Assembly: GCF_004683885.1 (NCBI RefSeq)
Contig: NZ_CP038440.1
Location: 1,026,001 to 1,090,000, forward strand
Source: Brevundimonas sp. MF30-B
GTDB taxonomy: Bacteria > Pseudomonadota > Alphaproteobacteria > Caulobacterales > Caulobacteraceae
Reading direction: 5' to 3'
Length of the DNA stretch: 64,000 bases
Under the pieces are notes generated by a model. That model saw only the letters and a list, made by a program, of their open reading frames with translations. It was not told the DNA's origin and ran no database searches. Position numbers and translations under genes: made by a program. Shown one piece after another: positions 54,739 through 64,000 of the stretch. Numbering within the stretch: position 1 is the stretch's first letter; each line of letters begins with the position of its first letter.

Positions 54739-55608
54739 ATGACCCTGCCTCATCCGCTGCCCGCCCTGTCCGCCGTCGCCGGGGACTATGACATCCTGCT
54801 GTGCGACGTCTGGGGGGTGATCCACAACGGGCGCGAAAGCTGGCCCGAGGCGTGCGAGGCCCTGACGCGGTTCAATGCGGCGGGCGGCCATGTGGTGCTG
54901 ATCTCCAACTCGCCGCGCCCCTCGTCCGACGTGGTGGGGCAGCTGGATGGGCTGGGCGTGCCGCGCGAAAGCTGGAAGGCCTTCGTCACTTCGGGCGACG
55001 CCACGCGGGCGGAACTGGCGCGTCGCGCGCCGGGGCCGGCCTGGATCATCGGGCCGGATCGCGACTGGCCGCTGTACGAGGGGCTGGGGCTGGACCTGGC
55101 CGAGGGCGCGGGCGACGCGGCCTTCGTCTCGGTCACCGGCCCGCGCGACGACGCGACCGAGACGCCCGAGGACTATCGCGAGCGCCTGATCCCCGCGGTC
55201 GAGCGCGATCTGGAGCTGATCTGCGCCAACCCCGACCGCGTCGTCCAGAAGGGCGACCGGCTGATCTATTGCGGCGGCGCGCTGGCCGACCTTTACGAGG
55301 CGCTGGGCGGACGGGTGGTCATGGCTGGCAAGCCCTTCGGCCCGATCTACGATTTGGCGCTGAAGGAGGCGACGGCGCTGCTGGGCCGCGCCGTCGATCG
55401 CTCGCGCGTGCTGTGCATCGGCGACGGGGTAGTGACCGACGTGCTGGGCGCCAACGCCCAGGCCCTGGATTGCCTGTTCATCGCGCAAGGAATTCATGGT
55501 GACAAAGCGCGTGGCGAAGACGGTGCGCTGGACCCGGCGCGGGCCGGCGAACTGCTGAAGGCGGAGACGGCCTACGCCCGCTACGCCGCGCTCGACCTGC
55601 GCTGGTGA
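54739..55608 (+). CDS. HAD-superfamily hydrolase, class IIA (TIGR01459-like)
   Basis: A 289-residue protein: DYDILLCDVWGVIHNGRESW is HAD motif I (Asp-x-Trp-Gly variant), SNSPRPSS motif II, VMAGKPFGPIYDLAL with Lys motif III, LCIGDGVVTDVLGANAQALD motif IV. Resembles NagD-type sugar phosphatases; substrate unknown. Diverges from cckA by 100 bp. Confidence 0.85.
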   Translation: MTLPHPLPALSAVAGDYDILLCDVWGVIHNGRESWPEACEALTRFNAAGGHVVLISNSPRPSSDVVGQLDGLGVPRESWKAFVTSGDATRAELARRAPGPAWIIGPDRDWPLYEGLGLDLAEGAGDAAFVSVTGPRDDATETPEDYRERLIPAVERDLELICANPDRVVQKGDRLIYCGGALADLYEALGGRVVMAGKPFGPIYDLALKEATALLGRAVDRSRVLCIGDGVVTDVLGANAQALDCLFIAQGIHGDKARGEDGALDPARAGELLKAETAYARYAALDLRW

Positions 55609-55646
55609 GGCTCGCCATTTCGTCGCACCCCGTCTAAGGACCGCCC

Positions 55647-56108
55647 ATGGTTGAGACAGTTCAGCAACATCCGTCGGGCGGCTACATCCTCGACGAACTC
55701 TTCGTGGGCATGACGGCCGAAAAGGTCGTGGACGTGACCGAGGACCGGATCGCGCGCTTCGCCGAGGCTTCCGACGACTTCAACCCCGTGCACATGGACG
55801 AGGCCTTCGCCTCCAAGACCGCCTATCGCGGGCGGATCGCGCACGGCCTGCTGAGCGCCTCGTTCGGCTCGGCGGTGGTGGGGACCATCCTGCCCGGCGC
55901 CGGCTCGATCTACATTTCCCAGACCCTGGCCTTTCATAAGCCGGTGCGGATCGGCGACGCGGTCGTGGCGCGCATTTCGGTGGCCTCGATCGATCCGGAA
56001 AGCGCGCGCGTGGCCCTGCGCTGCGACGGCTACGTCGACGGCGAGCTTATCATGGAGGGCGAGGCCGTGGTGCGTGTGCCGCGCCGCCGCCGTCCGACCC
56101 GCGGCTGA
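55647..56108 (+). CDS. MaoC-family dehydratase
   Basis: A 153-residue hot-dog protein: FAEASDDFNPVHMDEAFASK carries the MaoC hydratase motif (Asp and His), with RIAHGLLSASFGSAV following. Likely (R)-specific enoyl-CoA hydratase-like. One base separates it from the ribF start, suggesting coupling. Confidence 0.85.
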   Translation: MVETVQQHPSGGYILDELFVGMTAEKVVDVTEDRIARFAEASDDFNPVHMDEAFASKTAYRGRIAHGLLSASFGSAVVGTILPGAGSIYISQTLAFHKPVRIGDAVVARISVASIDPESARVALRCDGYVDGELIMEGEAVVRVPRRRRPTRG

Positions 56109-56109
56109 G

Positions 56110-57051
56110 GTGACCCACGGCGTTCAGATCGTCCGCGACTGGCGTGGGCTGAGCCCTGAGCTGACGGGCGCGGCCGTGGCGGTCGGCGCGTTCGACGGCG
56201 TGCATCGCGGCCACCGCGCCGTGATCGCCCAGGCCGCCGAGGCTGCGCGAACCCTGGGCGCGCCGCTGGGCGTCGTCAGCTTCGATCCCCATCCGCGCCG
56301 CTGGTTCCAGCCCGAGGCCGCCCCCTTTCGGCTGATGAGCGCCGACCAGATGGCCACAGCCCTGACGCCGCTGGGCGTGAAGCGCCTGTATCTTCTGCCC
56401 TTTGACGCCGAGATGGCGGCCATGAGCGACGCTGATTTCGCGCGACGCGTGCTGTCCGAGGGCCTTGGGGTCGTCCACGCCGCCGTCGGCTTCGACTTCA
56501 CCTTCGGCAAGGGCCGCAGCGGCTCGCCCGAGGCGCTGAAGGCCTATGGCCGCGACCTGGGGTTCACCGTCTCGGTGGCCGAGCGGATCGACGACGCCTC
56601 AGGGCTGAAACTGTCGTCCAGCGCGGTGCGCGAGGCGCTGGCGGCCGGCGACATGGACCGCGCCGCCGCCATCCTGGGCCGCCCCTTCGCCATCGCCGGC
56701 GAAGTGGTGCACGGCGACAAGCGCGGCCGCACCATCGGCGTGCCGACCGCCAATGTCCGCATGGGCGATTACATGCGCCCAGCCTACGGGGTCTATGCGA
56801 CGCGCACGCGCCTGGCCGACGGCCGGGTGATCGACGGGGTGGCCAACCTGGGCGTTCGGCCGATGTTCGAGACGCCCGAACCCCTACTGGAAGTCTGGCT
56901 GTTCGGTTTCGACGAGAGCCTCTACGGCCAGGTCATCGAGACCGAACTGGTCGCCTTCCTGCGCGGCGAACTGAAGTTCGACGGCCTGGACGCCCTGAAG
57001 GCCCAGATCGACGCCGACGCGCAAGCCGCGAAAGCAGCGCTTAATCGATAG
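56110..57051 (+). CDS. ribF: Bifunctional riboflavin kinase / FAD synthetase
   Basis: A 313-residue protein starting at GTG just after the maoC stop. The nucleotidyltransferase domain has VAVGAFDGVHRGHRAVI and GFDFTFGKGRSGS, with SSSAVREALAAGDM. The kinase domain has IAGEVVHGDKRGRTIGVPTA and YGVYATRTRL. Converts riboflavin to FMN and FAD. Confidence 0.95.
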   Translation: MTHGVQIVRDWRGLSPELTGAAVAVGAFDGVHRGHRAVIAQAAEAARTLGAPLGVVSFDPHPRRWFQPEAAPFRLMSADQMATALTPLGVKRLYLLPFDAEMAAMSDADFARRVLSEGLGVVHAAVGFDFTFGKGRSGSPEALKAYGRDLGFTVSVAERIDDASGLKLSSSAVREALAAGDMDRAAAILGRPFAIAGEVVHGDKRGRTIGVPTANVRMGDYMRPAYGVYATRTRLADGRVIDGVANLGVRPMFETPEPLLEVWLFGFDESLYGQVIETELVAFLRGELKFDGLDALKAQIDADAQAAKAALNR

Positions 57052-57556
57052 ACGCCATCAGCGTCTCGCTGACCGGGCGCCCGCCCTCGGGCTGGATGTC
57101 ATCGACGCGCCACAGCGGGCCTTCCTTCAGCAGCGACAGGGTCTGGGTGCGGGTTTCGCCGCCCTGGGTGAAGGCGACCTGGGCGCGGGCGGTGGTCGGC
57201 CGTTCGTCGGCGATGCTGACGGACTGAAGCGTCACGTCGGTCGAACCGGGCGGGCACTGGCAGATCGGGTCGACCGACAGGGTGCGGCGCTGGCGGCTGT
57301 CCTCGCCGATCATGGCGTTCAGCATGCGCGAATGGACGGGGTCCTGACCGGCGGCCGGCGGCGTCTCGGACGCAGCGTAGGAGGCGTAGAGCGCGCGAAC
57401 GAAGGCTTCGGGCGTGCCGCGCGCCGCCTCGTAAACAGCTTCTCTGCCCGCCAGCGCAGGCGCGGTCTCGGCGGTCGGCGCCGGCTCGGCGTTCTGAGCC
57501 GGCTCAGAACAGGCGGCGGCGAGGGCGGCGAGGGCGAGGACGGCGGCGCGGCGCAT
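57041..57556 (-). CDS. Small lipoprotein, DUF3828-like
   Basis: A 171-residue protein with a lipobox (LAALAAAC, Cys near 16) and a Pro/Ala/Glu linker. The domain ARGTPEAFVRALYASYAA ... GPLWRVDDIQPEG resembles DUF3828 periplasmic proteins of unknown function. Its 3' end overlaps ribF by 11 bp (convergent). Confidence 0.6.
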   Translation of the reverse strand: MRRAAVLALAALAAACSEPAQNAEPAPTAETAPALAGREAVYEAARGTPEAFVRALYASYAASETPPAAGQDPVHSRMLNAMIGEDSRQRRTLSVDPICQCPPGSTDVTLQSVSIADERPTTARAQVAFTQGGETRTQTLSLLKEGPLWRVDDIQPEGGRPVSETLMASID

Positions 57557-57807
57557 GGCGGTCTCCTGAACGTGCAGGGTGGACTATCGGCAAGCGCGAG
57601 ACTGGCCGCAAGACACGCCCCGAAGGCTGGCGCGGGCGGGCGGCCCCTGCTATCGCCCATCCATCATGACCGCGCGCGTCCCTCGCCTGATTTCGATTAG
57701 CCGCCCGGCGTAGCGCCGCAGGGCCCAAGGCCTCGCGCTCGCCGGGTTGCCGCCGGACGGCGGACCTTCAGACCAAGCGCACGATCCCCTTGCCCGAGAC
57801 CGAATTC

Positions 57808-60771
57808 ATGGCTGACGCCCAGACCCCAGATGCTCCCACCGGTCGCGACTATCGCGAGACCGTCTTCCTGCCAGAGACGCCGTTCCCGATGCGCGGCGGC
57901 CTGCCCAAGAAGGAGCCGGAGATCATCGAGCAGTGGGGCGACCTGTATGGCCGCCTGCGCCGCCTGCGTCAGTCGCAGGGCGCCGAGCTGTTCGTGCTGC
58001 ACGACGGCCCGCCCTACGCCAACGGTGACATCCACATCGGCCACGCCCTGAACAAGACGCTGAAGGACTTCGTGGTCCGCAGCCAGTTCCTGCTGGGCAA
58101 GGACGTCGACTATGTGCCCGGCTGGGACTGCCACGGCCTGCCGATCGAGTGGAAGATCGAGGAGAAGTTCCGCAGCCAGGGCAAGCGCAAGGACGAGGTC
58201 TCCAAGGCCGCCTTCCGCGCCGCCTGCCGCGAATACGCCGCCGGCTGGATCGACGTGCAGCGCGACCAGTTCAAGCGCCTGGGCGTGCTGGGCGACTGGA
58301 ACAATCGCTACGCCACGATGGACTTCGGCACCGAGGCGGCGATCGTCGCCGAGTTCCACAAGTTCAAGAACTCGGGCCAGCTGTATCGCGGCTCCAAGCC
58401 GGTGATGTGGAGCCCGGTTGAGCGCACCGCCCTGGCCGACGCCGAGGTGGAGTATCACGACCACGTCTCGCCCACGATCTGGGTCAAATTCCCGGTCATC
58501 GGCGCCTCGGACAGCCATTCCGACGACCTGCTCGCCTTCCGCCATTCGACGCCATCGGTGGTGATCTGGACCACCACGCCCTGGACCATCCCGGCCAACC
58601 GGGCGATCTCCTACGGTCCCGACATCGAATACGGCCTGTATGAGGTCACGGCCATGGAAGAGGGGCTGGAGTTCGAGCCCTGGGCCAAGCCGGGCGACCG
58701 CTTCATCATCGCCGACAAGCTGGCCGCCGATGTGCTGAAGGCCGCCAAGGTCAGCGCCTTCGACCGGGTGGACGCCATCGACCCGTCGGGGCTGGAGTGC
58801 GCCCATCCGCTGGCGGCTCTGGACCCGGGCTACGGCTTCTCCGTGCCGCTGCTGGCCGGCGATCACGTCACCGACGACGCGGGGACAGGCTTCGTGCACA
58901 CCGCGCCCGGCCACGGCGCCGACGACTTCGAGGTGTGGAAGGCCCACGGCCATCGCGAAGTGCCCGACACGGTCGATCCGGACGGCGCCTACTATGAGCA
59001 CGTGCCGCTGTTCGCCGGCCTCAAGGTGCTGGAGACCGAGGGCAAGAAGACCGGCAAGTTCGGCCCCGCCAACGGCGCGGTGATGGAAAAGCTGATCGAG
59101 GCCGGAAATCTGCTGGCGCGCGGGCGGATGGAGCATTCCTATCCGCACAGCTGGCGGTCGAAGGCTCCGATCATCTTCCGCAACACGCCCCAGTGGTTCA
59201 TCCGCATGGACGAGCCGCTGAAATCCGGCGAGACCCTGCGCGAGACGGCGCTGGCGGCCATCGACGCCACCGCCTTCCACCCGGCGGCGGGCAAGAACCG
59301 CATCCGCTCGATGGTCGAGGGCCGCCCCGACTGGCTGATCAGCCGCCAGCGCGCCTGGGGCACGCCGCTGGCCATGTTCGTCGACCGCCAGACCGGCCAG
59401 CCGCTGCATGACGACGAAGTCGACGCCCGCATCCTGAAGGCCGTGTCCGAGGGCGGCGCCGACGCCTGGTTCGAGACCCCCGACGCCGACTTCCTGGGCG
59501 CCCACGATCCGGCCCGCTACGAAAAGGTCGAGGACATCCTGGACGTCTGGTTCGACTCGGGCTGCACCCACGCCTTCACCCTGGAGGCGCGCGACCCGGC
59601 CCATGGCTACAGCGGCGACCGCCCGTCGCACTGGCCGGCGAACCTGTATCTGGAAGGCTCCGACCAGCATCGCGGCTGGTTCCAGTCCAACCTGCTGGAA
59701 GGTTCGGGCACGCGCGGCTGCGCCCCCTATGAGGCCGTGCTGACCCACGGCTTCACCCAGGACGAGAACGGGGAGAAGATGTCCAAGTCGCGGGGCAATA
59801 CGACCGACCCCGCGGTGGTCATCAAGGAGAGCGGCGCCGACATCCTGCGCCTGTGGGTCGCCCTGGTGGACTACGCCGAGGACCAGCGGATCGGAAAGCA
59901 GATCCTGCAGACCACGGTCGACGCCTATCGCAAGCTGCGGAACACGGTCCGCTATCTGCTGGGCGCCCTGGCCGACTTCGACGAGGCCGAACGCTTGCCG
60001 CTGGACCAGATGCCGCCGCTGGAGCGCTTCATCCTGCACCGCCTGTGGGAGCTGGACGGCCAGGTCCGCCAGGCCTATCGCGACTATCGCTTCCAGGACG
60101 TGGTGCGGCCGGTGCTGGAGTTCTGCTCGGGCGATCTGTCGGCGCTGTATTTCGACATCCGCAAGGACAGCCTGTACTGCGACCGCCCCGACGCGATCCG
60201 CAGGCGCGCCGCCCGCACGGTGATGGACGCGGTGTTCGAACGGCTGACCGCCTGGCTGTCGCCGCTGACGCCCTTCACCATGGAAGAAGCCTGGACCACG
60301 CGCTTTCCCGAGGGTGGGAGCAACTGCGACCGGGTGATCCCGGAGACGCCGGGTGAGTGGCGCAACGGAGCCGAGGCAGAGCGGTGGGCGAAGGTCTGGA
60401 AGGTGCGAGAAGCGGTAAACGCGCAGCTCGAGTATGAGCGCGGTTTCAAGCGTATCGGGTCGAGCCTGGACGCGACCGTGCGCGTGTACTTGGACCCGAG
60501 TGTCGAAGGCTATCTGGAAGCATTCGACGGGCTTGACCCGGCGGAGGTCTTCATCGTCAGCGAGGCTAGCGTTTCATCAGGGCCGGCTTCTGAGAAAGCC
60601 ATTCAAGACGACGATTACGCCCACATTGAAACTGCGGTAACGGCCTCAAGCCTCCCCAAGTGCGCCCGCTCGTGGCGGCGGGTGCCGGACGTGGGATCGG
60701 ACCCCGCCTATCCCGAGCTGTCGGCGCGCGACGCCGATGCGGTAAGGGCCTGGGATGCGGCGCGGGGCTGA
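57808..60771 (+). CDS. ileS: Isoleucyl-tRNA synthetase
   Basis: A 987-residue protein; MADAQTPDAPTG at 57808 is taken as start. HIGH-type motif in PPYANGDIHIGHALNKTL, editing domain with the TTTPWTIPANRAI signature, KMSKS motif in NGEKMSKSRGNT, then the anticodon-binding domain. The C-terminal end lacks an obvious zinc cluster, as in many alphaproteobacterial forms. Charges tRNA-Ile. Confidence 0.95.
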   Translation: MADAQTPDAPTGRDYRETVFLPETPFPMRGGLPKKEPEIIEQWGDLYGRLRRLRQSQGAELFVLHDGPPYANGDIHIGHALNKTLKDFVVRSQFLLGKDVDYVPGWDCHGLPIEWKIEEKFRSQGKRKDEVSKAAFRAACREYAAGWIDVQRDQFKRLGVLGDWNNRYATMDFGTEAAIVAEFHKFKNSGQLYRGSKPVMWSPVERTALADAEVEYHDHVSPTIWVKFPVIGASDSHSDDLLAFRHSTPSVVIWTTTPWTIPANRAISYGPDIEYGLYEVTAMEEGLEFEPWAKPGDRFIIADKLAADVLKAAKVSAFDRVDAIDPSGLECAHPLAALDPGYGFSVPLLAGDHVTDDAGTGFVHTAPGHGADDFEVWKAHGHREVPDTVDPDGAYYEHVPLFAGLKVLETEGKKTGKFGPANGAVMEKLIEAGNLLARGRMEHSYPHSWRSKAPIIFRNTPQWFIRMDEPLKSGETLRETALAAIDATAFHPAAGKNRIRSMVEGRPDWLISRQRAWGTPLAMFVDRQTGQPLHDDEVDARILKAVSEGGADAWFETPDADFLGAHDPARYEKVEDILDVWFDSGCTHAFTLEARDPAHGYSGDRPSHWPANLYLEGSDQHRGWFQSNLLEGSGTRGCAPYEAVLTHGFTQDENGEKMSKSRGNTTDPAVVIKESGADILRLWVALVDYAEDQRIGKQILQTTVDAYRKLRNTVRYLLGALADFDEAERLPLDQMPPLERFILHRLWELDGQVRQAYRDYRFQDVVRPVLEFCSGDLSALYFDIRKDSLYCDRPDAIRRRAARTVMDAVFERLTAWLSPLTPFTMEEAWTTRFPEGGSNCDRVIPETPGEWRNGAEAERWAKVWKVREAVNAQLEYERGFKRIGSSLDATVRVYLDPSVEGYLEAFDGLDPAEVFIVSEASVSSGPASEKAIQDDDYAHIETAVTASSLPKCARSWRRVPDVGSDPAYPELSARDADAVRAWDAARG

Positions 60772-60806
60772 CGCGCCTCAGCCCCCGCTGTCGTGGTGAG
60801 GGCCTG

Positions 60807-61394
60807 ATGGAGGGTTTCAGGTTCTGGCCTGGCCGGCTGTCGCCTGAGGAACAGGCCTCGCTCGTCGCCGAAGTGCTGTCCGCCGTCGAACACGCTCCGT
60901 GGGTGCAGCCGGTGACGCCCGGCGGTCGACCGTTTTCTGTGCGGCAGACCAGTCTGGGGCCTCTGGGCTGGGTGTCGGATCGGGGCGGCTATCGCTATCA
61001 GGCGACCCATCCCGAGACCGGCCGCCCCTGGCCGCCCATGCCGGCCCGGCTGATCGACCTCTGGACCGAGCTGACCGGCTGGCCCCAGCCGCCGGACGCC
61101 TGCCTGCTGAACCTGTATCGCGGCCCGGCCAAGATGGGACTGCATCAGGACAAGGATGAAAGCGACCTCGGCGCGCCTGTGCTTTCGATCTCGCTGGGCG
61201 ACACGGCGGTGTTCCGCATCGGCCCGGCCGAGGGCGGGCGTACGACGAGCGTGCGGCTGGCGTCAGGCGACGTCTGCGCCCTGACCGGCCCGGCGCGACT
61301 GGCGCGCCATGGCGTCGATCGGGTGCTGGCGGGCTCGTCCAGCCTGATCCCCGGCGGCGGCCGGCTGAACCTGACCCTGCGCCGCGCGGCCTGA
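60807..61394 (+). CDS. alkB: AlkB-like DNA/RNA demethylase
   Basis: A 195-residue protein: MGLHQDKDES supplies the His and Asp iron ligands, LARHGVDRVL the second His, and RLNLTLR the 2-oxoglutarate-binding arginine. CLLNLYRG precedes the first ligand as usual in AlkB. Removes alkyl groups from 1-methyladenine and 3-methylcytosine. Confidence 0.9.
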   Translation: MEGFRFWPGRLSPEEQASLVAEVLSAVEHAPWVQPVTPGGRPFSVRQTSLGPLGWVSDRGGYRYQATHPETGRPWPPMPARLIDLWTELTGWPQPPDACLLNLYRGPAKMGLHQDKDESDLGAPVLSISLGDTAVFRIGPAEGGRTTSVRLASGDVCALTGPARLARHGVDRVLAGSSSLIPGGGRLNLTLRRAA

Positions 61395-61470
61395 CGCCCG
61401 ACATCGTGACTCGACCGGCCGCCTACGCCGGGCCAAGGTCCGCGCCTCACCCTTTGCGACGAGGCGTTTC

Positions 61471-62367
61471 ATGACCGTGCTGACCCGACCCGAAGGCTCC
61501 GAACCCGCCGACTTCCACCTCAGCCGTCGGTCGCTGGGCCTCGCGGCCGCGGTCTTCGCCGGCTATGCGCCCGCCGCCCTGGCGCAGGAGGCGCAGCCCG
61601 TCACGACCGACGCCGACGGCCTGACGACCGAGACGGTCAGCGTCCAGGCCCCCGACGGCTTCGACCTGCCGGTTTATGTGGCGCGCCCGGCGGGCGAGGG
61701 GCCGTATCCGGTGGTGCTGGTGGCGTCCGAGATTTTCGGCCTGCACGCCTATATCCAGGATGTGTGCCGCCGCCTGGCCAAGGCCGGCTACGCCGCTATC
61801 GCTCCCGCTTTCTTCGTGCGCGCCGCCGACCCGGCCCCGCTCAGCGACATTCAGGAGATTCAGCGCATCGTGGCTCAAGCGGGCTATGAACAGGTGATGG
61901 GCGACATCTCCGCCAGCCTGGAATGGGCCAGTCGCCAAGCCTGGGCCAACGATCAGCGCATCGGCATCACCGGCTTCTGCTGGGGCGGCAAGGTGGTGTG
62001 GCAGGCCGCGGCCCGCTTCGCCAACATCCGCGCCGGGGTGGCCTGGTACGGGCGCCTGGCTCCCGCCGCGAACGCCACCGAGCAACAGCGCGAGGCCGGC
62101 AAGCCGTGGCCCGTCGACATCGCCGCCGATCTCAAGGCGCCGGTGCTGGGCCTGTACGGCGAGGCCGATCAGGGCATTCCGCTGGACACCGTCGAGGCCA
62201 TGCGCGCCGCCCTGCAACGCGCGGGCAAGACCGACAGCGAGATCGTGGTCTATCCGGCCGCCCCGCACGGCTTCCACGCCGACTATCGAGCCAGCTATCG
62301 CGCGGCGGACGCCCAGGACGGCTGGAGCAAGCTGCTGGCCCTGTTCGAGGCGCGGCTCAAGGGCTGA
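61471..62367 (+). CDS. Dienelactone hydrolase family protein with Tat signal
   Basis: A 298-residue protein with a twin-arginine signal (HLSRRSLGLAAAVFAGYAPAALA). The alpha/beta-hydrolase has the Cys nucleophile in GITGFCWGGKVVW, the Asp in YGEADQGIP and the His in PHGFHADYR. Dienelactone hydrolase-like; substrate in this organism unknown. Confidence 0.85.
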   Translation: MTVLTRPEGSEPADFHLSRRSLGLAAAVFAGYAPAALAQEAQPVTTDADGLTTETVSVQAPDGFDLPVYVARPAGEGPYPVVLVASEIFGLHAYIQDVCRRLAKAGYAAIAPAFFVRAADPAPLSDIQEIQRIVAQAGYEQVMGDISASLEWASRQAWANDQRIGITGFCWGGKVVWQAAARFANIRAGVAWYGRLAPAANATEQQREAGKPWPVDIAADLKAPVLGLYGEADQGIPLDTVEAMRAALQRAGKTDSEIVVYPAAPHGFHADYRASYRAADAQDGWSKLLALFEARLKG

Positions 62368-62383
62368 TTCGGCGAGGGCGGCG

Positions 62384-62617
62384 TCAGTCCCAGCGGGTCG
62401 AGACGCCGCCGCCTTCGTCCCATTCGCCGCCGGCGTCGAAGGCGTCGTCGAAAGTCAGCAGGCGGTCCAGGATGATGCCGGCCACGGCCCCCGCGACGGC
62501 GACGCCGATCAGGGTGGCCAGGCTGGCGACCCCGACCTTTTCACTGCGGGTCAGGCGGCGACGGCCCGAGGCGTCGATGACGCGGTCGCGGCCGCGGGTC
62601 AGGCGAGAGCGGGCCAT
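62384..62617 (-). CDS. Small single-pass membrane protein
   Basis: A 77-residue protein coupled to def (TGATG overlap at 62617). Basic N terminus ([13 protein letters not shown]), one hydrophobic helix (VASLATLIGVAVAGAVAGII) and an acidic tail (DDAFDAGGEWDEGG). Not recognised. Confidence 0.6.
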   Translation of the reverse strand: MARSRLTRGRDRVIDASGRRRLTRSEKVGVASLATLIGVAVAGAVAGIILDRLLTFDDAFDAGGEWDEGGGVSTRWD

Positions 62618-63180
62618 CAGGCGGCCATCCGCTCGCGAGCGACCTTCTTGCACTTGGCCGCCGCGCGTTCGCGCTTCAGGCGCGACAGGTGGTCGATGAA
62701 CAGCACGCCGTTCAGGTGATCCATCTCGTGCTGGATGCAGACGGCGTAAAGGCCCTCGGCCTCCTCCTCGATCGTCTCGCCCTGATAGTTCAGATAGCGG
62801 ATGCGCACGCGGGCTGGTCGCTCGACCTTGTCGAAATATTCGGGGATCGACAGGCAGCCTTCCTCGTAAGTGAACATCTCGTCGGACGACCACAGGATCT
62901 CCGGATTGACGAAGTGACGCGGGTTGCGGCGCGCTTCGGCGTCCTCTCCCTCGGCCTCTTCGACGCCAGGCTTGTCGCCCAGGTCCATGACGATGACGCG
63001 CTTCAGCTCGCCGATCTGCACGGCGGCCAGGCCGATGCCGGGCGCGTCGTACATGGTGTCCAGCATGTCGTCCATGAGGGTGCGGACGGCGTCGTCGACG
63101 CCCTCCACCGGCTTGGACACCTGCTTCAGGATCGCCAGGTCGGCGGCGTTGTCGATGGTGAGGATGCGTTGGACGGCCAT
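62617..63180 (-). CDS. def: Peptide deformylase
   Basis: A 187-residue protein with all three motifs: [20 protein letters not shown] (Cys ligand) and [11 protein letters not shown] (His ligands and Glu). A short acidic insert ([18 protein letters not shown]) between motifs 1 and 2 is usual in alphaproteobacteria. Removes the formyl group from nascent N-terminal methionine. Confidence 0.95.
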   Translation of the reverse strand: MAVQRILTIDNAADLAILKQVSKPVEGVDDAVRTLMDDMLDTMYDAPGIGLAAVQIGELKRVIVMDLGDKPGVEEAEGEDAEARRNPRHFVNPEILWSSDEMFTYEEGCLSIPEYFDKVERPARVRIRYLNYQGETIEEEAEGLYAVCIQHEMDHLNGVLFIDHLSRLKRERAAAKCKKVARERMAA

Positions 63181-63237
63181 GACCGCGAGGTAGGACGCCG
63201 GACCCTCTCGGTCAAGATTTCCCAGCGTCGCGCTGGG

Positions 63238-63642
63238 TTAATCCTGAGGCGGCGGCAGAAGGCGCGGGCGACGTTCGTCGTCGATGGCGACGTAGGTGAA
63301 GACCCCCTCGGTGACCCGCACGAGTTCAGAGCCCGTCTGGTTGCGCGACCGCTTCCAGGCCTCGACATGGACGCGGATCGAGGTGCGGCCCCGCTTGACC
63401 ACGCGGGCGTAGGTCGAGACCTCGTCGCCGACCGACACCGGCTGGTGGAACACCATGCCGTCCAAGGCGATGGTCACGCAGCGGCCTTCCGCGAGTTCGA
63501 ACGCCGGCGTGGCGCCCGCCAGGTCCATCTGGGCCAGCAGCCAGCCGCCGAAGATGTCGCCCTCGGGATTGGTGTCGGCGGGCATGGCGATGACACGCCC
63601 GACCAGCTGGCCTTCGGGATCGGAAGAGACGGGCTCGGTCAT
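63238..63642 (-). CDS. Acyl-CoA thioesterase (YciA-like hot-dog)
   Basis: A 134-residue protein: MPADTNPEGDIFGGWLLAQM with the catalytic Asn/Asp/Gly segment, FHQPVSVGDEVSTYA and RVHVEAWKRSRNQTG match the YciA/BACH thioesterase group. Coupled to the gene before it by an ATGA overlap. Confidence 0.85.
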   Translation of the reverse strand: MTEPVSSDPEGQLVGRVIAMPADTNPEGDIFGGWLLAQMDLAGATPAFELAEGRCVTIALDGMVFHQPVSVGDEVSTYARVVKRGRTSIRVHVEAWKRSRNQTGSELVRVTEGVFTYVAIDDERRPRLLPPPQD

Positions 63643-64000
63643 GGCTCGGGATCGGGCGTCGGCGACGGAGAGGGGAGGGCCGCCTTCTTGCGCGTCTGGC
63701 GCGGGGTGTCGACCGGTCTCAGCGTCAGAGTGGTGTCGGGCAGCAGCGCCTCGTGCTGGACCATGTCACGCCACAGGGCTCCGAGCTTGAGTGCAGAAGC
63801 AAGCGCTTCGCTCGCAGCCACGCCGCGTCGCGCCCGCAGCCAGGCGCATCCGGCCAGTGCTCCGGACGCCTGGACCAGTTCCGGCGTCTCGCGATGAACG
63901 GCCCCCAGGTCATCGCGAGACCCAAAGCGCCACCCGGCCTCACGCGGATGGTCCGCAGACAGTGCGAACTTCTGTTCGGGCGTGAGGGTCTCGGCGATGA
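63639..64000 (-). CDS. Unknown protein, 3' part (5' end outside window)
   Basis: The frame stays open to the window end: IAETLTPEQKFALSADHP, AVHRETPELVQASGALAGCA, then SALKLGALWRDMVQHEALLP and a Lys/Pro-rich tail. No family recognised. It precedes the thioesterase gene with a four-base overlap. The short frame starting at 63821 is only its end. Confidence 0.6.
   Translation of the reverse strand, partial: IAETLTPEQKFALSADHPREAGWRFGSRDDLGAVHRETPELVQASGALAGCAWLRARRGVAASEALASALKLGALWRDMVQHEALLPDTTLTLRPVDTPRQTRKKAALPSPSPTPDPEP

Noticed and set aside
57697..60039. 780-residue open frame opposite ileS
   Set aside because: Antisense to ileS with its HIGH motif and conserved domains; no ribosome site or domain.

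Overview
The window is GC-rich alphaproteobacterial DNA, most likely from Caulobacterales and possibly Brevundimonas. The evidence is a cckA-type hybrid kinase, a split F1-only ATP synthase operon (atpHAGDC) whose epsilon subunit lacks the C-terminal helices, an mmcB-like gene, and strong GC bias at third codon positions. The genus is an inference from gene content. Everything from position 1 to about 44381 is accessory DNA, and the right third (44444-64000) is ordinary chromosome.

Left edge (1-4800): the 3' part of an Rhs/YD-repeat polymorphic toxin, then an AT-rich membrane protein that is its probable immunity gene, a frameshifted hicB remnant, and a two-gene unit (3172-4799). That unit joins a protein with a PUA/EVE-like or Mrr-N-like stretch plus a membrane segment to a second membrane protein. 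Its function is unknown and a defence role is possible.

Prophage (about 4810 to 38028): an apparently complete lambda-organised siphovirus-type prophage. The late genes run leftward: terminase, portal, HK97-type protease and capsid, connectors, tail tube, a frameshifted tail chaperone pair, tape measure, tail tip, holin-like proteins, endolysin and overlapping spanins. Replication is by a YdaU/DUF1376-like gene with three 22-bp-spaced palindromic iterons inside it and a DnaB helicase. The switch is a LexA-type CI repressor facing a Cro-like gene, with three copies of a 13-bp operator (ACACGAARCGTGT). To the right, tightly overlapping small early genes end in an excisionase-like gene that converges on a P4-type integrase. 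Two genes on the opposite strand inside the late region look like morons. A NusG-like protein may act as antiterminator.

Second element (38009-44381): a 6.4-kb integrative element bounded by a perfect 20-bp direct repeat resembling the 3' end of a tRNA or tmRNA (it contains CCACCA). It carries its own tyrosine integrase, a small HUH-type protein, a serine recombinase, an OLD-family ATPase/TOPRIM nuclease, an XRE regulator and a membrane protein. The left repeat copy lies just beyond the prophage integrase, so the two elements appear to be integrated in tandem at one site. The outer left copy is not visible and probably lies outside the window.

Chromosome (44444-64000): mmcB, a terminator, atpCDGAH (leftward), terC, small genes and a DUF1176 lipoprotein, cckA (leftward), then a HAD hydrolase, a MaoC dehydratase, ribF, a lipoprotein, ileS, alkB-like and dienelactone hydrolase genes. 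Last come a small membrane gene, def, an acyl-CoA thioesterase and a partial gene running off the end, all leftward.
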